Source: Variovorax sp. OV700
GTDB lineage: Bacteria; Pseudomonadota; Gammaproteobacteria; Burkholderiales; Burkholderiaceae_C
DNA: 64,000 nucleotides
Direction of reading: 5' to 3'
NCBI RefSeq assembly: GCF_900099805.1
Contig: NZ_FNDR01000005.1
Span: 124,001 to 188,000, forward strand
Under the pieces are notes generated by a model, which was not told where the DNA came from, did not search any database, and worked only from the letters and a program-made list of their open reading frames with translations. Made by a program: the position numbers and the translations under genes. Every line of letters starts with the position of its first letter. Position 1 is the first letter of the stretch. Positions 27,982 to 38,209 of this stretch are shown one piece after another.

Positions 27982-28914
27982 TCAAGGCAGCGGCACGTCC
28001 GCGATCATCGCGCGCACCTGCTCCACAGCGCCCCGGCCCGCGTCGCCCACCGGAGTGAGGCGGTGCGCGATGGTCTGCGGCAATATCGACTGCACGTCGT
28101 CGGGCGCGACATAGTTGCGGTTGGCCAGCAGCGCCTGCGCCTTGGCTGCGCGCAGGACGGCAATGCCGGCGCGCGGCGAGAGGCCCTGCAGAAACCACCG
28201 ACCGGAACGCGTGGCGGCGATCAGGTCCTGCACGTAGTTCAGCAGCGGCTCGGCGGCATGCACCTGCTGCACGCGCTGCTGCAGCGCCGTCAGTTCGCCT
28301 GCGGTCAGCATGGCGGGCAGGGTGGCCAGCATTTCGCGGCGGTCGGCGCCCGCGAGCAGCTCGCGCTCCGCGGCGCGGTCGGGATAGCCGAGCGAAATGC
28401 GCATGAGGAACCGGTCGAGCTGCGACTCCGGCAGGGCAAAGGTGCCGAGCTGGTCCTGCGGGTTCTGCGTGGCAATCACGAAGAAGGGCGTGGGCAGCGG
28501 CCGCGTTTCGCCCTCGATGGTGACCTGCTTCTCCTCCATCGCCTCGAGCAGCGCGCTTTGCGTCTTGGGGCTGGCGCGGTTGATCTCGTCCGCCAGCAGC
28601 ACCTGGGCGAAGATCGGGCCGGGGTGGAACACGAAGGCCTGCTGGCCGCGGTCGTAGATGGCCACGCCCGACAGGTCGCCGGGCATCAGGTCGGCCGTGA
28701 ACTGCACGCGTGAGAACTGCAAGCCGAAGGTGTGCGAAAGCGCATGGGCGAGGGTGGTCTTGCCGACTCCCGGCACATCCTCGATCAGGAGGTGCCCGCC
28801 CGCCAGCAGGCATGCCACGCAGTCGCGCACCTGAGGCTCCTTGCCTACGATCACCGTGTTAAGCTGACTTAGCAAAGTGGCAAGCTTCGCAGCGACGTCC
28901 ATATTTGTATCCAT
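27982..28914 (-). CDS. MoxR-family AAA ATPase
   Basis: 310 aa from ATG 28914; TTG 28920 and ATG 28902 are alternative starts. Walker A EDVPGVGKTTLA, Walker B VLLADEINRASPKTQ, sensor-like FFVIATQNPQDQ and the arginine segment ESQLDRFLMRI. MoxR proteins act as chaperone-like ATPases with a DUF58 partner, which is the next gene. First gene of the moxR-DUF58-tgpA-mltB-HD row. Divergent from the deacetylase-like gene with about 74 bp between. Confidence 0.93.
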   Translation of the reverse strand: MDTNMDVAAKLATLLSQLNTVIVGKEPQVRDCVACLLAGGHLLIEDVPGVGKTTLAHALSHTFGLQFSRVQFTADLMPGDLSGVAIYDRGQQAFVFHPGPIFAQVLLADEINRASPKTQSALLEAMEEKQVTIEGETRPLPTPFFVIATQNPQDQLGTFALPESQLDRFLMRISLGYPDRAAERELLAGADRREMLATLPAMLTAGELTALQQRVQQVHAAEPLLNYVQDLIAATRSGRWFLQGLSPRAGIAVLRAAKAQALLANRNYVAPDDVQSILPQTIAHRLTPVGDAGRGAVEQVRAMIADVPLP

Positions 28915-28988
28915 ATGCAAACGATACCGTAAGACCGACCGGCCCCATGCTGTGTGAGGTCTAGATACGACAGAGACACGGCAAAGAC

Positions 28989-29942
28989 ATGGGCAAGACC
29001 GGGTACTTCACACATCGCGACTGCTGGAAGCACGACATGGGACGGGGCCACCCCGAATGTCCCGAGCGGCTCGATGCCATCGAAGACAGGCTGCTGCTCA
29101 CCGGGGTGGGCGATGCCCTCGAACACCGGGACGTGCCGCTGGCCACACTGTCGCAGATCACGCGGGCGCACAGCGAGGCGCACCTCGAACACCTCGAAGA
29201 GCTTCACCAGCGCCTGGTCGCCGACGAACCGGCCGGCGGCCCTACCCATGCGCAGCTCGACCCCGACACCATCCTGACGCGCTTCACGCTGCTGGCCGCG
29301 CGCCGTGCCGCCGGCGCTGCCATTGCCGCCACCGATGCGGTCATGGCCGGTGAGATAGAGAACGCGTTCTGCTCGGTGCGCCCGCCCGGGCACCATGCCT
29401 GCCGCGAGCAGGCCATGGGCTTCTGCTTTCTGAACAACGTGGCCATTGCGGCGCGGCATGCGCTCGAAGTGCATGGCCTGGAGCGCGTGGCCATCGTCGA
29501 TTTCGACGTACACCACGGCAACGGCACCGAAAACATCCTTTCGGACGATCCACGCGCGCTGATGGTCGGCTTTTTCCAGCATCCGTTCTATCCGTACAGT
29601 GGCACCCAGTACCCGGCGTCGAACATGCTGAACCTGCCAATCCCGGCCTACACCCGGGGCATGGACGTGCGCGAGCTGATCGAGGCCGTCTGGATGCCCC
29701 GGCTCGAAGAGTTTGCGCCGGAGATGATCTTCGTGAGCGCCGGTTTCGACGCCCATCGAGAGGACGACCTGGGCCAACTCGGCCTCACCGAGAACGACTT
29801 TGCCTGGATCACCAGCCGCATCCGGGACGTTGCCAGGCGCCATGCGCGTGGCCGTATCGTGTCGATGCTCGAGGGTGGCTACAACCTCGATGCGCTGGCC
29901 CGCAGCGTGGAAGCCCATATCCGCGTCCTTGCCGACCTGTAG
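28989..29942 (+). CDS. Histone-deacetylase-family amidohydrolase
   Basis: 317 aa. The zinc enzyme motifs are complete: RPPGHHACREQAMGFC (His135, His136), VDFDVHHGNGT (metal ligands Asp171/Asp173/His175 region) and VSAGFDAHREDD (Asp254). Bacterial members deacetylate acetylpolyamines, acetoin-related or small acetyl-amide compounds; the substrate here cannot be told. ATG 28989 starts MGKTGYFTHRDCWKHDMGRG, a family-typical N-terminus. Confidence 0.92.
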   Translation: MGKTGYFTHRDCWKHDMGRGHPECPERLDAIEDRLLLTGVGDALEHRDVPLATLSQITRAHSEAHLEHLEELHQRLVADEPAGGPTHAQLDPDTILTRFTLLAARRAAGAAIAATDAVMAGEIENAFCSVRPPGHHACREQAMGFCFLNNVAIAARHALEVHGLERVAIVDFDVHHGNGTENILSDDPRALMVGFFQHPFYPYSGTQYPASNMLNLPIPAYTRGMDVRELIEAVWMPRLEEFAPEMIFVSAGFDAHREDDLGQLGLTENDFAWITSRIRDVARRHARGRIVSMLEGGYNLDALARSVEAHIRVLADL

Positions 29943-29977
29943 CACCGCAGGCGCAAATACGGCGTCATGACGGCGCC

Positions 29978-31273
29978 ATGTTTTTCCAAGAGATGAATTT
30001 CAACGATTTCACACAACGCCTGGGCCAGGTCGACGCGCGCGGCCTGGGCATCGAATTGGCGGCGCTGGTGGCCTGCGTGGCCCTGGCGTGGGTGGCAAGC
30101 CGCTGGTTCGGGCGCGACCAGCCCAAGGATTCGATCTGGTTCGGCGAGCGCACCTTCGACGGCGTGCTGTTTCCGCTGCTGGCACTGGTTTTCACCGAGC
30201 TCGCCCGCCGCGCGGTGAACGGCTTTCAGCCGGTGCTGGTACTGCGCATCGCGGTGTCGGTTTTCCTGTCGCTCTTGGTCATCCGTCTGTTCGCGCGCGT
30301 GATGCGGGCAGTGTTTCCCACCTCGAACCTGGTGCGGCTGCTGGAGCGCACGATCTCGTGGCTGGCCTGGATTGCCGCCATTCTCTGGATCGTCGGGCTG
30401 CTGCCGCCGGTGCTGGCCGAACTCGACAACATCACCTTGTCGTTCGGCAAGACGCGCGTCAGCTTGCAAACCATCGTCCAGGGCGCGCTGTCGGCCGGGC
30501 TGGTGCTGGTGATCGCACTGTGGATTGCCGCCACCATCGAGAAGCGCATCCTGTTCGAGGCCGTGACCGATCTTTCGATGCGCAAGGTCGCCTCGAATGC
30601 GGTGCGCGCCATCTTGCTGCTGGTCGGGCTGCTGTTTGCGTTGTCGGCGGTGGGGGTCGACCTCACGGCGCTCTCGGTGCTGGGCGGCGCGCTTGGCGTG
30701 GGCCTGGGTTTCGGCTTGCAGAAGCTGGCGGCCAACTACGTGAGCGGCTTCGTCATCCTGCTCGAACGCTCCATCCGCATTGGTGACAACGTCAAGGTCG
30801 ACACCTTCGAGGGACGCATCACCGACATCAAGACGCGCTACACGCTCATCCGCGCGGGCAACGGCCGCGAAGCCATCGTGCCGAACGAATCGCTCATCAC
30901 CAGCCGGGTCGAGAACCTCTCGATGGCGGACCGCAAGTTCAACATCACGACCAGCGTCGTGGTGGGTTACGACAGCGACGTGGCGGAGGTTCAGTCCATC
31001 CTGTGCGGGGCGGCGAAATCGCAGCCGCGAGTCATGACCGACCCAGAGCCGGTGACGTTTCTCGCCAGCTTTGCACCCGACGGACTCGAGTTCGTTCTGA
31101 ACTTCTGGGTCGCAGATCCCGACAAGGGCAAGGACAACGTGCGCTCGGCCATCAATATCGCCATTCTCGAAGGCCTGCGCAGCGCGGGCGTGGACATTCC
31201 ATACCCCCAGCGCGTGCTGCGCGTGGAATCTCTGCCGCCGGGCGTTTCCGGTCCGCGCGATGCTGCCGTATAA
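29978..31273 (+). CDS. MscS-family mechanosensitive channel
   Basis: 431 aa. About five to six membrane helices (residues 20-230), with the pore-lining helix and beta-domain start in GVGLGFGLQKLAANYVSGFV followed by LLERSIRIGDNV. Larger than E. coli MscS (286 aa), with extra N-terminal helices. Protects against hypo-osmotic shock. It follows the deacetylase-like gene by 35 bp. A weak A/T-rich hairpin after the stop may end the transcript. Confidence 0.92.
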   Translation: MFFQEMNFNDFTQRLGQVDARGLGIELAALVACVALAWVASRWFGRDQPKDSIWFGERTFDGVLFPLLALVFTELARRAVNGFQPVLVLRIAVSVFLSLLVIRLFARVMRAVFPTSNLVRLLERTISWLAWIAAILWIVGLLPPVLAELDNITLSFGKTRVSLQTIVQGALSAGLVLVIALWIAATIEKRILFEAVTDLSMRKVASNAVRAILLLVGLLFALSAVGVDLTALSVLGGALGVGLGFGLQKLAANYVSGFVILLERSIRIGDNVKVDTFEGRITDIKTRYTLIRAGNGREAIVPNESLITSRVENLSMADRKFNITTSVVVGYDSDVAEVQSILCGAAKSQPRVMTDPEPVTFLASFAPDGLEFVLNFWVADPDKGKDNVRSAINIAILEGLRSAGVDIPYPQRVLRVESLPPGVSGPRDAAV

Positions 31274-31278
31274 TCGCG

Positions 31279-31301
31279 AAAAAGCACGACCGTTCTTTTT
31301 T
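31279..31301 (+). terminator. Weak terminator-like hairpin after the MscS gene
   Basis: AAAAAG at 31279-31284 can pair with CTTTTT at 31295-31300, and a T run ends the structure. The stem is A/U rich, so strength is doubtful. The rest of the 138-bp gap to etfB holds TAAAAT near 31355, a possible -10 box. Confidence 0.35.
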
Positions 31302-31411
31302 GTTGCACCGCGGTACAAGCCGATACGAATGCGGAGCCGGTAGAGACCGGACCCTAAAATGACCGGTTGCCCTCGAAGCCCCCTTTCTGCAATCCCAATG
31401 GAGTCAAGTCA

Positions 31412-32161
31412 ATGAAGGTTCTAGTGCCTGTCAAACGGGTCGTCGATTACAACGTCAAGGTGCGCGTGAAGAGCGACGGCACCGGGGTGGACATTGCCAA
31501 CGTCAAGATGAGCATGAACCCGTTCGACGAGATCGCCGTGGAAGAAGCCGTTCGCCTGAAAGAAAAGGGCGTGGTCACCGAGGTCATCGCCGTCTCCTGC
31601 GGCGATGCCAAGTGCCAGGAAACCCTGCGCACCGCCATGGCCATCGGTGCCGACCGCGGCATCCTGGTGGAGACCACCGAAGAGCTGCAACCCCTGGCCG
31701 TGGCCAAGCTGCTCAAGGCGCTGGTCGACAAGGAACAGCCCCAACTCGTCATCCTGGGCAAGCAGGCCATCGACGACGACGCCAACCAGACCGGCCAGAT
31801 GCTCGCCGCGCTGGCCGACCTGCCGCAAGCCACCTTCGCCTCCAAGGTCGAAGTGGAGGGCGGCAAGGCCACCGTGACCCGCGAAGTCGACGGCGGCCTG
31901 GAAACCATCCAGCTCAGCCTGCCGGCCGTCATCACCACCGACCTGCGCCTGAACGAGCCGCGCTACGTCACCCTGCCCAACATCATGAAGGCCAAGAAGA
32001 AGACGCTCGACGTCTTCAAGCCCGAAGACCTGGGCGTGGACGTCAAGCCCCGCCTGAAGACCCTCAAGGTCAGCGAGCCGCCCAAGCGCGGCGCCGGCAT
32101 CAAGGTGCCCGACGTCGCCACCCTGGTGGACAAGCTCAAGAACGAAGCCAAAGTGATCTGA
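31412..32161 (+). CDS. etfB: Electron transfer flavoprotein beta subunit
   Basis: 249 aa. Carries electrons from acyl-CoA dehydrogenases to ETF-quinone oxidoreductase; the beta subunit binds AMP and helps hold FAD. Starts [20 protein letters not shown], canonical, and has the signature region [23 protein letters not shown] 31412 follows GGAG at a usual distance; the upstream in-frame codons are not family-like. Translated ahead of etfA with 13 bp between. Confidence 0.98.
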   Translation: MKVLVPVKRVVDYNVKVRVKSDGTGVDIANVKMSMNPFDEIAVEEAVRLKEKGVVTEVIAVSCGDAKCQETLRTAMAIGADRGILVETTEELQPLAVAKLLKALVDKEQPQLVILGKQAIDDDANQTGQMLAALADLPQATFASKVEVEGGKATVTREVDGGLETIQLSLPAVITTDLRLNEPRYVTLPNIMKAKKKTLDVFKPEDLGVDVKPRLKTLKVSEPPKRGAGIKVPDVATLVDKLKNEAKVI

Positions 32162-32174
32162 GGAAGACAACGAC

Positions 32175-33107
32175 ATGACCGCACTAGTTATTGCCGAACA
32201 CGACCACGCGACCGTCAAGCCCGCGACCCTCAACACCGTGACCGCCGCCCTGGCCTGCGGCGGCGACGTGCACGTGCTCGTGGCCGGTGCCAATGCCGCC
32301 GAGGCCGGCAAGGCCGCCGCCCAGATCGTGGGCGTGGCCAAGGTCATCGTGGCCGACAGCCCGAGCCTGGCCGAGAACCTGGCCGAGAACGTCGCCGCCC
32401 AGGTGCTGGCCATTGCCGGCAACTACAGCCACATCCTGTTCCCCTCGACCGCCAACGGCAAGAACGTCGCCCCGCGCGTGGCCGCCAAGCTGGACGTGGC
32501 GCAGATCTCCGACATCACTTTGGTTGTGAGCCCCGACACCTTCGAGCGCCCGATCTACGCCGGCAACGCCATCGCCACCGTGCAGAGCACCGACGCCACC
32601 AAGGTGATCACCGTGCGTACCACCGGCTTCGACGCTGCAGCCTCCACCGGCGGCAGCGCGACCGTTGAAACCGCCGAAGGCGTGGCCGACAGCGGCAAGT
32701 CGAGCTTCGTGGGCCGCGAGGTCACCAAGAGCGATCGCCCCGAACTCACCGCCGCCAAGATCATCGTCTCGGGTGGCCGGGCGCTGGGCAGCGCCGAGAA
32801 GTTCACCGAAGTGATGACGCCGCTGGCCGACAAGCTGAACGCCGGCTTGGGCGCCAGCCGCGCCGCGGTGGATGCAGGCTACGCGCCCAACGACTGGCAA
32901 GTGGGCCAGACCGGCAAGATCGTCGCGCCGCAGCTGTACATCGCCTGCGGCATCTCGGGGGCCATCCAGCATCTGGCCGGCATGAAGGACTCCAAGGTGA
33001 TCGTGGCGATCAACAAGGACGAAGAGGCGCCGATCTTCTCGGTGGCCGACTACGGGCTTGTGGCCGACCTGTTCACGGCCGTGCCGGAACTCGTCAAGGC
33101 GCTCTGA
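32175..33107 (+). CDS. etfA: Electron transfer flavoprotein alpha subunit
   Basis: 310 aa FAD-binding subunit. Starts with the ETF fold ([20 protein letters not shown]) and ends with the FAD domain: [33 protein letters not shown], and [20 protein letters not shown]. Forms the heterodimer with EtfB. Followed by a short but well-formed terminator, so read-through into the acyl-CoA dehydrogenase gene is likely partial. Confidence 0.98.
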   Translation: MTALVIAEHDHATVKPATLNTVTAALACGGDVHVLVAGANAAEAGKAAAQIVGVAKVIVADSPSLAENLAENVAAQVLAIAGNYSHILFPSTANGKNVAPRVAAKLDVAQISDITLVVSPDTFERPIYAGNAIATVQSTDATKVITVRTTGFDAAASTGGSATVETAEGVADSGKSSFVGREVTKSDRPELTAAKIIVSGGRALGSAEKFTEVMTPLADKLNAGLGASRAAVDAGYAPNDWQVGQTGKIVAPQLYIACGISGAIQHLAGMKDSKVIVAINKDEEAPIFSVADYGLVADLFTAVPELVKAL

Positions 33108-33130
33108 TCGCATCGCTGCACTGAGCCAGA

Positions 33131-33154
33131 GGGCATCGTTCGCGATGCCCTTTT
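33131..33154 (+). terminator. UUCG-loop terminator between etfA and the acyl-CoA dehydrogenase gene
   Basis: GGGCATCG (33131-33138) and CGATGCCC (33143-33150) form a perfect 8-bp stem closed by the stable tetraloop TTCG, followed by TTTT (33151-33154). The short T run suggests incomplete termination. Confidence 0.85.
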
Positions 33155-33181
33155 CGTATCCGCTGTATCTGGAGACATGAG

Positions 33182-34972
33182 ATGAGCTACACCGCCCCCC
33201 TCAAGGACATGCTGTTCGACATCGAGCACCTGGCCAACATCGGCGAGATCGCCAAGCTGCCCGGCTTCGAAGACGCCGGCCTCGAAACCGCGCAGGCCGT
33301 GCTCGAAGAATGCGCGCGCTTCAATCAGGACGTGGTCGCGCCGCTGAACGTGGCGGGCGACCGCAACCCGTCGTCCTTCAAGGACGGCGAGGTCGCAACC
33401 ACCGCGGGTTTCAAGGAAGCCTTTGCGCAATACGTGTCGGGCGGCTGGCAGGGCCTGCAGCATCCGGCGGACTTCGGCGGCCAGGGCCTGCCCAAGACCA
33501 TCGGCGCGGCCTGCGGCGAAATGCTCAACTCGGCCAACATGAGCTTCGCGCTGTGCCCGCTCCTGAGCGACGGCGCCATCGAGGCGCTGCTCACGGCCGG
33601 CTCCGACGAGCTCAAGGCGGTGTACCTCGAAAAGCTCGTGAGCGGCCAGTGGACCGGCACCATGAACCTCACCGAGCCGCAGGCCGGCAGTGACCTGGCC
33701 ATGGTGCGCAGCCGCGCCGAGCCGCAGCCCGATGGCACCTACAAGGTGTTCGGCACCAAGATCTTCATCACCTATGGTGAGCACGACATGGCCGAGAACA
33801 TCGTGCACCTGGTGCTGGCCCGTGTCACCGGTGCGCCCGAAGGCGTGAAGGGCATCAGCCTGTTCGTGGTGCCGAAGTTCATCGTCGGCAAGGACGGGTC
33901 TCTCGGCAAACGCAACGACGTGCATTGCGTGAGCATCGAGCACAAGATGGGCATCAAGGCCTCGCCAACCGCCGTGCTGCAGTACGGCGACAACGGTGGC
34001 GCCGTCGGCTACATCGTCGGCCAGGAAAACCGCGGCCTGGAGTACATGTTCATCATGATGAACTCGGCCCGCTACGCGGTGGGCATGCAGGGCATCGCGA
34101 TTGCCGAGCGCGCCTACCAGCACGCCGTGGCCTATGCGAAAGACCGCGTGCAGAGCCGCCCGGTCGATGGCTCGATCAATGCGAGTGCGCCCATCATTCA
34201 CCACCCCGACGTCAAGCGCATGCTGATGACGATGCGCGCCTACACCGAGGGCTGCCGCGCCATGGCGGCCGTGGCCGCCGCCGCCTACGACGCCGCGCAC
34301 CACCATCCCGATGCGGATGCACGCAAGCAGAACCAGGCGTTCTACGAATTCATGGTGCCGCTGGTCAAGGGCTACAGCACCGAGATGAGCCTGGAAGTGA
34401 CTTCGCTCGGCGTGCAGGTGCACGGCGGCATGGGCTTCATCGAGGAGACCGGCGCGGCGCAGTACTACCGCGACGCCAAGATCCTCACGATCTACGAAGG
34501 CACCACCGCCATCCAGGCCAACGACCTCGTGGGCCGCAAGACCGCGCGCGACGGCGGCCAGACGGCCAAGGCCATTGCCGCGCAGATCCAGAAGACCGAG
34601 GCCGAGCTCGCCAAGAGTGACAGCGCCGCAGCCGCGGCCGTGCTGAAGCGTCTGAAGGCCGCGCGCCTGGCGTTCGTCGACGTGGTCGATTTCGTCGCGG
34701 GCCAGACCAAGGCATCGCCCAATGCGGTGTTCGCGGGCAGCGTGCCTTACCTGATGCTGGCGGGCAATCTCGTGGCCGGCTGGCAGCTGGCGCGCTCGCT
34801 GCTCATTGCAGAAGACTTGGCATCCCGCAGCGTCGATACCGCTTTCATGCAGGCCAAGGTGGCCACGGCGCGCTTCTATGCCGAGCACATCCTCAACAAG
34901 GTGCCGGGCATCCGCGACAGCATCGTCGAAGGCGCCGAGAGCGTCACGGCACTGGCGCTCGACGCGTTCTGA
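33182..34972 (+). CDS. Acyl-CoA dehydrogenase with C-terminal extension domain
   Basis: 596 aa, the long acyl-CoA dehydrogenase subfamily with an added C-terminal domain. Substrate-binding and FAD motifs include GQWTGTMNLTEPQAGSDLA, and the catalytic glutamate lies in ILTIYEGTTAIQANDL. Transfers electrons to the ETF encoded just upstream. ATG 33182 begins MSYTAPLKDMLFDIEHL, the subfamily's usual start. Chain-length preference cannot be told from sequence. Confidence 0.95.
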   Translation: MSYTAPLKDMLFDIEHLANIGEIAKLPGFEDAGLETAQAVLEECARFNQDVVAPLNVAGDRNPSSFKDGEVATTAGFKEAFAQYVSGGWQGLQHPADFGGQGLPKTIGAACGEMLNSANMSFALCPLLSDGAIEALLTAGSDELKAVYLEKLVSGQWTGTMNLTEPQAGSDLAMVRSRAEPQPDGTYKVFGTKIFITYGEHDMAENIVHLVLARVTGAPEGVKGISLFVVPKFIVGKDGSLGKRNDVHCVSIEHKMGIKASPTAVLQYGDNGGAVGYIVGQENRGLEYMFIMMNSARYAVGMQGIAIAERAYQHAVAYAKDRVQSRPVDGSINASAPIIHHPDVKRMLMTMRAYTEGCRAMAAVAAAAYDAAHHHPDADARKQNQAFYEFMVPLVKGYSTEMSLEVTSLGVQVHGGMGFIEETGAAQYYRDAKILTIYEGTTAIQANDLVGRKTARDGGQTAKAIAAQIQKTEAELAKSDSAAAAAVLKRLKAARLAFVDVVDFVAGQTKASPNAVFAGSVPYLMLAGNLVAGWQLARSLLIAEDLASRSVDTAFMQAKVATARFYAEHILNKVPGIRDSIVEGAESVTALALDAF

Positions 34973-35054
34973 ACTGCGGCCCGCCGTGTCGCCCACCTGA
35001 CGGGCGATACGGCCTTCCTCTTATATAAAACCGAAACCCTATTCCGGAGACGAC

Positions 35055-36017
35055 ATGTCCAAGCTGCCCCCCGTGCTCGCCAACCTGCCGCTGCCGATCA
35101 TCGGCTCGCCGCTGTTCATCATCAGCAACCCCAAGCTCGTGATTGCCCAATGCAAGGCGGGGGTGGTCGGTTCGATGCCGGCACTCAACGCGCGCCCCGC
35201 GGCGCAGCTGGAAGACTGGCTGGCCGAAATCACCGAGGAGCTCGCGGCCTACAACAAGGCCAACCCGGACAAGCCCGCCGCGCCGTTCGCCATCAACCAG
35301 ATCGTCCACAAGAGCAATGACCGCCTCGATCACGACATGGAGATGGTCGTGAAGTACAAGGTGCCGATCGTCATCACCTCGCTGGGCGCGCGCACCGACG
35401 TGAACGACGCGGTGCACAGCTATGGCGGTGTCACGCTGCACGACATCATCAACAACAAGTTCGCGCAGAAGGCGATCGAGAAGGGCGCCGACGGCATCAT
35501 CGCAGTGGCGGCCGGTGCCGGCGGCCATGCGGGCACGAAGAGCCCGTTTGCGCTGGTGCAGGAAATCCGCCAGTGGTTCGACGGCCCCATCGCGCTGTCG
35601 GGCTCCATTGCCACCGGCGGCGCGGTGCTGGCGGCGCAGGCCATGGGCGCCGACTTCGCCTACATCGGCACCGCCTTCATCGCCACCGAGGAAGCACGCG
35701 CCAGCGAAGACTACAAGCAGGCCATCGTCGACGGCACCTCCGACGACATCGTCTATTCCAGCCTCTTCACCGGCGTGCACGGCAACTACCTCGCGCCCAG
35801 CATCGTCAAGGCCGGCATGGACCCGGCCAACCTGCCCGAAGGCGACGTCAAGACCATGAACTTCGGCGGCGGCGATGGCAGCAAGGCCAAGGCCTGGAAA
35901 GACATCTGGGGTTCGGGCCAGGGCATCGGCGCCGTGACCGAAGTGGCCAGCGCGGCTGCATTCATCGAAAAGCTCAAGCGCGAATACTTCGAGGCAAGGC
36001 AGCGGCTCGCACTTTGA
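35055..36017 (+). CDS. Nitronate monooxygenase family FMN enzyme
   Basis: 320 aa TIM-barrel flavoprotein of the 2-nitropropane dioxygenase family, which oxidises alkyl nitronates; several members act instead as reductases. Visible: PLFIISNPKLVIAQCKAGVV at the N-terminus, VAAGAGGHAGTKSPFALV (catalytic-His/phosphate region) and ALSGSIATGGAVLAAQAMGA. CGGAGACGAC precedes ATG 35055. Frequently placed next to acyl-CoA dehydrogenase genes in related bacteria. Confidence 0.92.
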   Translation: MSKLPPVLANLPLPIIGSPLFIISNPKLVIAQCKAGVVGSMPALNARPAAQLEDWLAEITEELAAYNKANPDKPAAPFAINQIVHKSNDRLDHDMEMVVKYKVPIVITSLGARTDVNDAVHSYGGVTLHDIINNKFAQKAIEKGADGIIAVAAGAGGHAGTKSPFALVQEIRQWFDGPIALSGSIATGGAVLAAQAMGADFAYIGTAFIATEEARASEDYKQAIVDGTSDDIVYSSLFTGVHGNYLAPSIVKAGMDPANLPEGDVKTMNFGGGDGSKAKAWKDIWGSGQGIGAVTEVASAAAFIEKLKREYFEARQRLAL

Positions 36018-36031
36018 GCGGCGCGGGCAAC

Positions 36032-37174
36032 ATGGCGCCTGCTGCACAGCCTGTGCAGCGCGGGCGAATGCCGCTGCTCGACATTGCGAAGGGTATCGCC
36101 TGCGCGGTCATCGTCGGGCACCACCTGTCGCGCTATGGCGCGATGCCGGTGGGCGCCTTTCCCCTGGCACCGGATTTCCTGGGCTGGCTGGCCGATGACG
36201 GTCGTCTTGCCGTCCAGGTCTTCCTGGTGATCGCGGGCTTTCTGGCGGCGGCCAGCCTCGCGCCCGACGGCGTGCTGCGCGTCGATCGTCCCCTGGCGCG
36301 CATTCTTCAGCGCTACGGGCGCCTGGTCATGCCGTACCTGGCCGCGCTCACCGTGTGCGTGCTGGTGGCCGCCATCGTCCGCCCATGGATGAGTGGCGAC
36401 GACGTGCCGGCATCGCCCAGCATCGGCCAGTTGCTCGCGCACGGATTGCTGCTGCAGGACCTGCTCGGTTACGAGGCGCTGTCCACCGGGGTCTGGTACG
36501 TGGCCATCGACTTCCAGCTCTTCGTGCTGGCGCTGACGCTCATGGGGTTGCCGGCCTTGTGGCGGCGGGCGCCGGCCGCGCCGGACTCGCGCGAACGCTG
36601 GATTCCCGTGGCGCTGGTGGTGGGGGTGGTGCTGGCCTCGCTGGCGTTTTTCAACCGCAACACCGATTTCGACGCCACGGCGCTCTATTTCTTCGGCGCC
36701 TACGGGCTCGGCATGCTGGTCTTCTGGATCGGGCGCGCAACCCGTGCCAGCACCTGGCAGGGCGCCATCGTGCTGCTGGCGCTGGTCGGCGCGGGCGCAC
36801 TGGCCATCGACTGGCGCAGCCGCATTGCCACAGCGCTCGTGAGCGCGCTGCTCATTGCCATCGCGCAGCGGCAGGACTGGCTGTCGATGGCACGCTGGCC
36901 GGACGCGGCCATGCCGCTGCAGCGGCTGGGCCGCATCTCGTACTCGCTGTTCCTGATCCACTTTCCGGTCCTTCTGGCCACCAATGCCGCGGTCGGCCAG
37001 ATGGGGCCCCATGCGGCCTGGATCGATGCGCTGGGCATGGCCGCCACCTTCGGTCTTTCGGTGGCGGCTGCGCTGGCGCTGTACCGCTGGGTCGAAGTGC
37101 GGCCCGCGTCGTGGCGCGCGGTGACCGCCCTGTTCGCGGCGCTGCTGGTCAGCGGATTGCTCGTCTCGTCCTGA
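36032..37174 (+). CDS. Acyltransferase 3 family membrane protein
   Basis: 380 aa from ATG 36032; a TTG at 36014 overlapping the upstream stop is also in frame. About ten hydrophobic helices. N-terminal family motif LLDIAKGIACAVIVGHHLSR contains the His-type residue used by O-acyltransferases, and the C-terminal motif RISYSLFLIHFPVLL is typical. Likely transfers acetyl or another acyl group to a surface glycan or lipid; target unknown. Converges on the DUF2167 gene with 13 bp between. Confidence 0.88.
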   Translation: MAPAAQPVQRGRMPLLDIAKGIACAVIVGHHLSRYGAMPVGAFPLAPDFLGWLADDGRLAVQVFLVIAGFLAAASLAPDGVLRVDRPLARILQRYGRLVMPYLAALTVCVLVAAIVRPWMSGDDVPASPSIGQLLAHGLLLQDLLGYEALSTGVWYVAIDFQLFVLALTLMGLPALWRRAPAAPDSRERWIPVALVVGVVLASLAFFNRNTDFDATALYFFGAYGLGMLVFWIGRATRASTWQGAIVLLALVGAGALAIDWRSRIATALVSALLIAIAQRQDWLSMARWPDAAMPLQRLGRISYSLFLIHFPVLLATNAAVGQMGPHAAWIDALGMAATFGLSVAAALALYRWVEVRPASWRAVTALFAALLVSGLLVSS

Positions 37175-37187
37175 GCCGGGCGGCGCC

Positions 37188-38117
37188 TCAGGTCTTCTTC
37201 TTGAAGAGCTTGGCGATGCCCCAGAGCGCTGCGCCGCCCGCCACGACCGCGATCTTCGCGAACTTGGCCAGGAAGGCCAGGGCGAGCGCGAAGAAGCCCA
37301 GCTTCTTCACGGCAACACCGGCCACCAGCGCGGCCAGGCCATAGGCTGCGACCTTGTCGGTGGACGAGTTGAAGTCTGCGTACTTCTTGCCGTCGTCGTA
37401 CTGCATCGCGCCGAGCAGCTTGGCCGCGTCGGGCTTGAACTTCTCGAGGTCCTTCGCATTGGTGATGAGGTTCAGGCTCAGATAACCGTCCCGGCCCAGC
37501 GCGTAGGTGTTGTAGTTGACGCCCTGGTTCTCGCCGGTGCTGCCCTTGTTCTTCGAGAGCGCCGACCACACCAGGCGGTGCGTCGAGGCTTCGTACTGCG
37601 GCTTCTGCGCCCAGCCCGTGACCTCGATGCCGGGAATGCCGCGCTTGGCGCGCTCTTCGTTCGCGGCCTCGGTGCCTTCCTTCAGACTCTTGAGCAGGTC
37701 GTCGGCGTTCCAGTCCTTCGCGTCGTCGTCCTTGATGTAGCCCTCTTTGACGAACTTGACGGCCGCCATCCAGTCGGCGTCGTCGCCGGGGAAGATCACG
37801 CCGATGAAGGTGTCGTCGGTCCGGTTGCCCATGCTGCGCATGAGTTGCGCGGCCGCCGGCGTCGGCACCCACACGTAGCCGGCTGGCAGCTGCAGGTGAG
37901 CCTGGTCGCGCAGGGCGATGTCGGCGGGGCCGGCCTTCTGCACGGCATTGGCAGCCTTGAAGGCCGCCTCCTGCTCGGCTTCCAGGGCGTTGGCCGTGGA
38001 GGTGGCGGGAGCCGCGGCCGTGGGGGGCGGTGCGGCGTTGCCGATGTTGGCGGCCGTCAGGGCGCACGCGAACAGCAGGCCGGCCGTCAGGCGGGCCACA
38101 GGGGTATGAATACGCAA
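37188..38117 (-). CDS. DUF2167 domain-containing membrane protein
   Basis: 309 aa from a TTG at 38117, chosen because GAGGAGAGAG lies just upstream on the minus strand and the codons that follow give a proper signal peptide (RIHTPVARLTAGLLFACALT). The domain contains LPAGYVWVPTPAAAQLMRSM, NRTDDTFIGVIFPGDDADW and a C-terminal hydrophobic block (about 255-305) ending in FKKKT. Function unknown. Soluble outer part plus C-terminal anchor is the expected topology. Confidence 0.87.
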   Translation of the reverse strand: MRIHTPVARLTAGLLFACALTAANIGNAAPPPTAAAPATSTANALEAEQEAAFKAANAVQKAGPADIALRDQAHLQLPAGYVWVPTPAAAQLMRSMGNRTDDTFIGVIFPGDDADWMAAVKFVKEGYIKDDDAKDWNADDLLKSLKEGTEAANEERAKRGIPGIEVTGWAQKPQYEASTHRLVWSALSKNKGSTGENQGVNYNTYALGRDGYLSLNLITNAKDLEKFKPDAAKLLGAMQYDDGKKYADFNSSTDKVAAYGLAALVAGVAVKKLGFFALALAFLAKFAKIAVVAGGAALWGIAKLFKKKT

Positions 38118-38209
38118 GTTCTCTCTCCTCGGTTGTTGTCGGTTTTTATGAGACGCGAGGAGTTTATCGGCGCCGGAGCAGCGCCAGGACGGCGTGTGAA
38201 GTGCCGCGT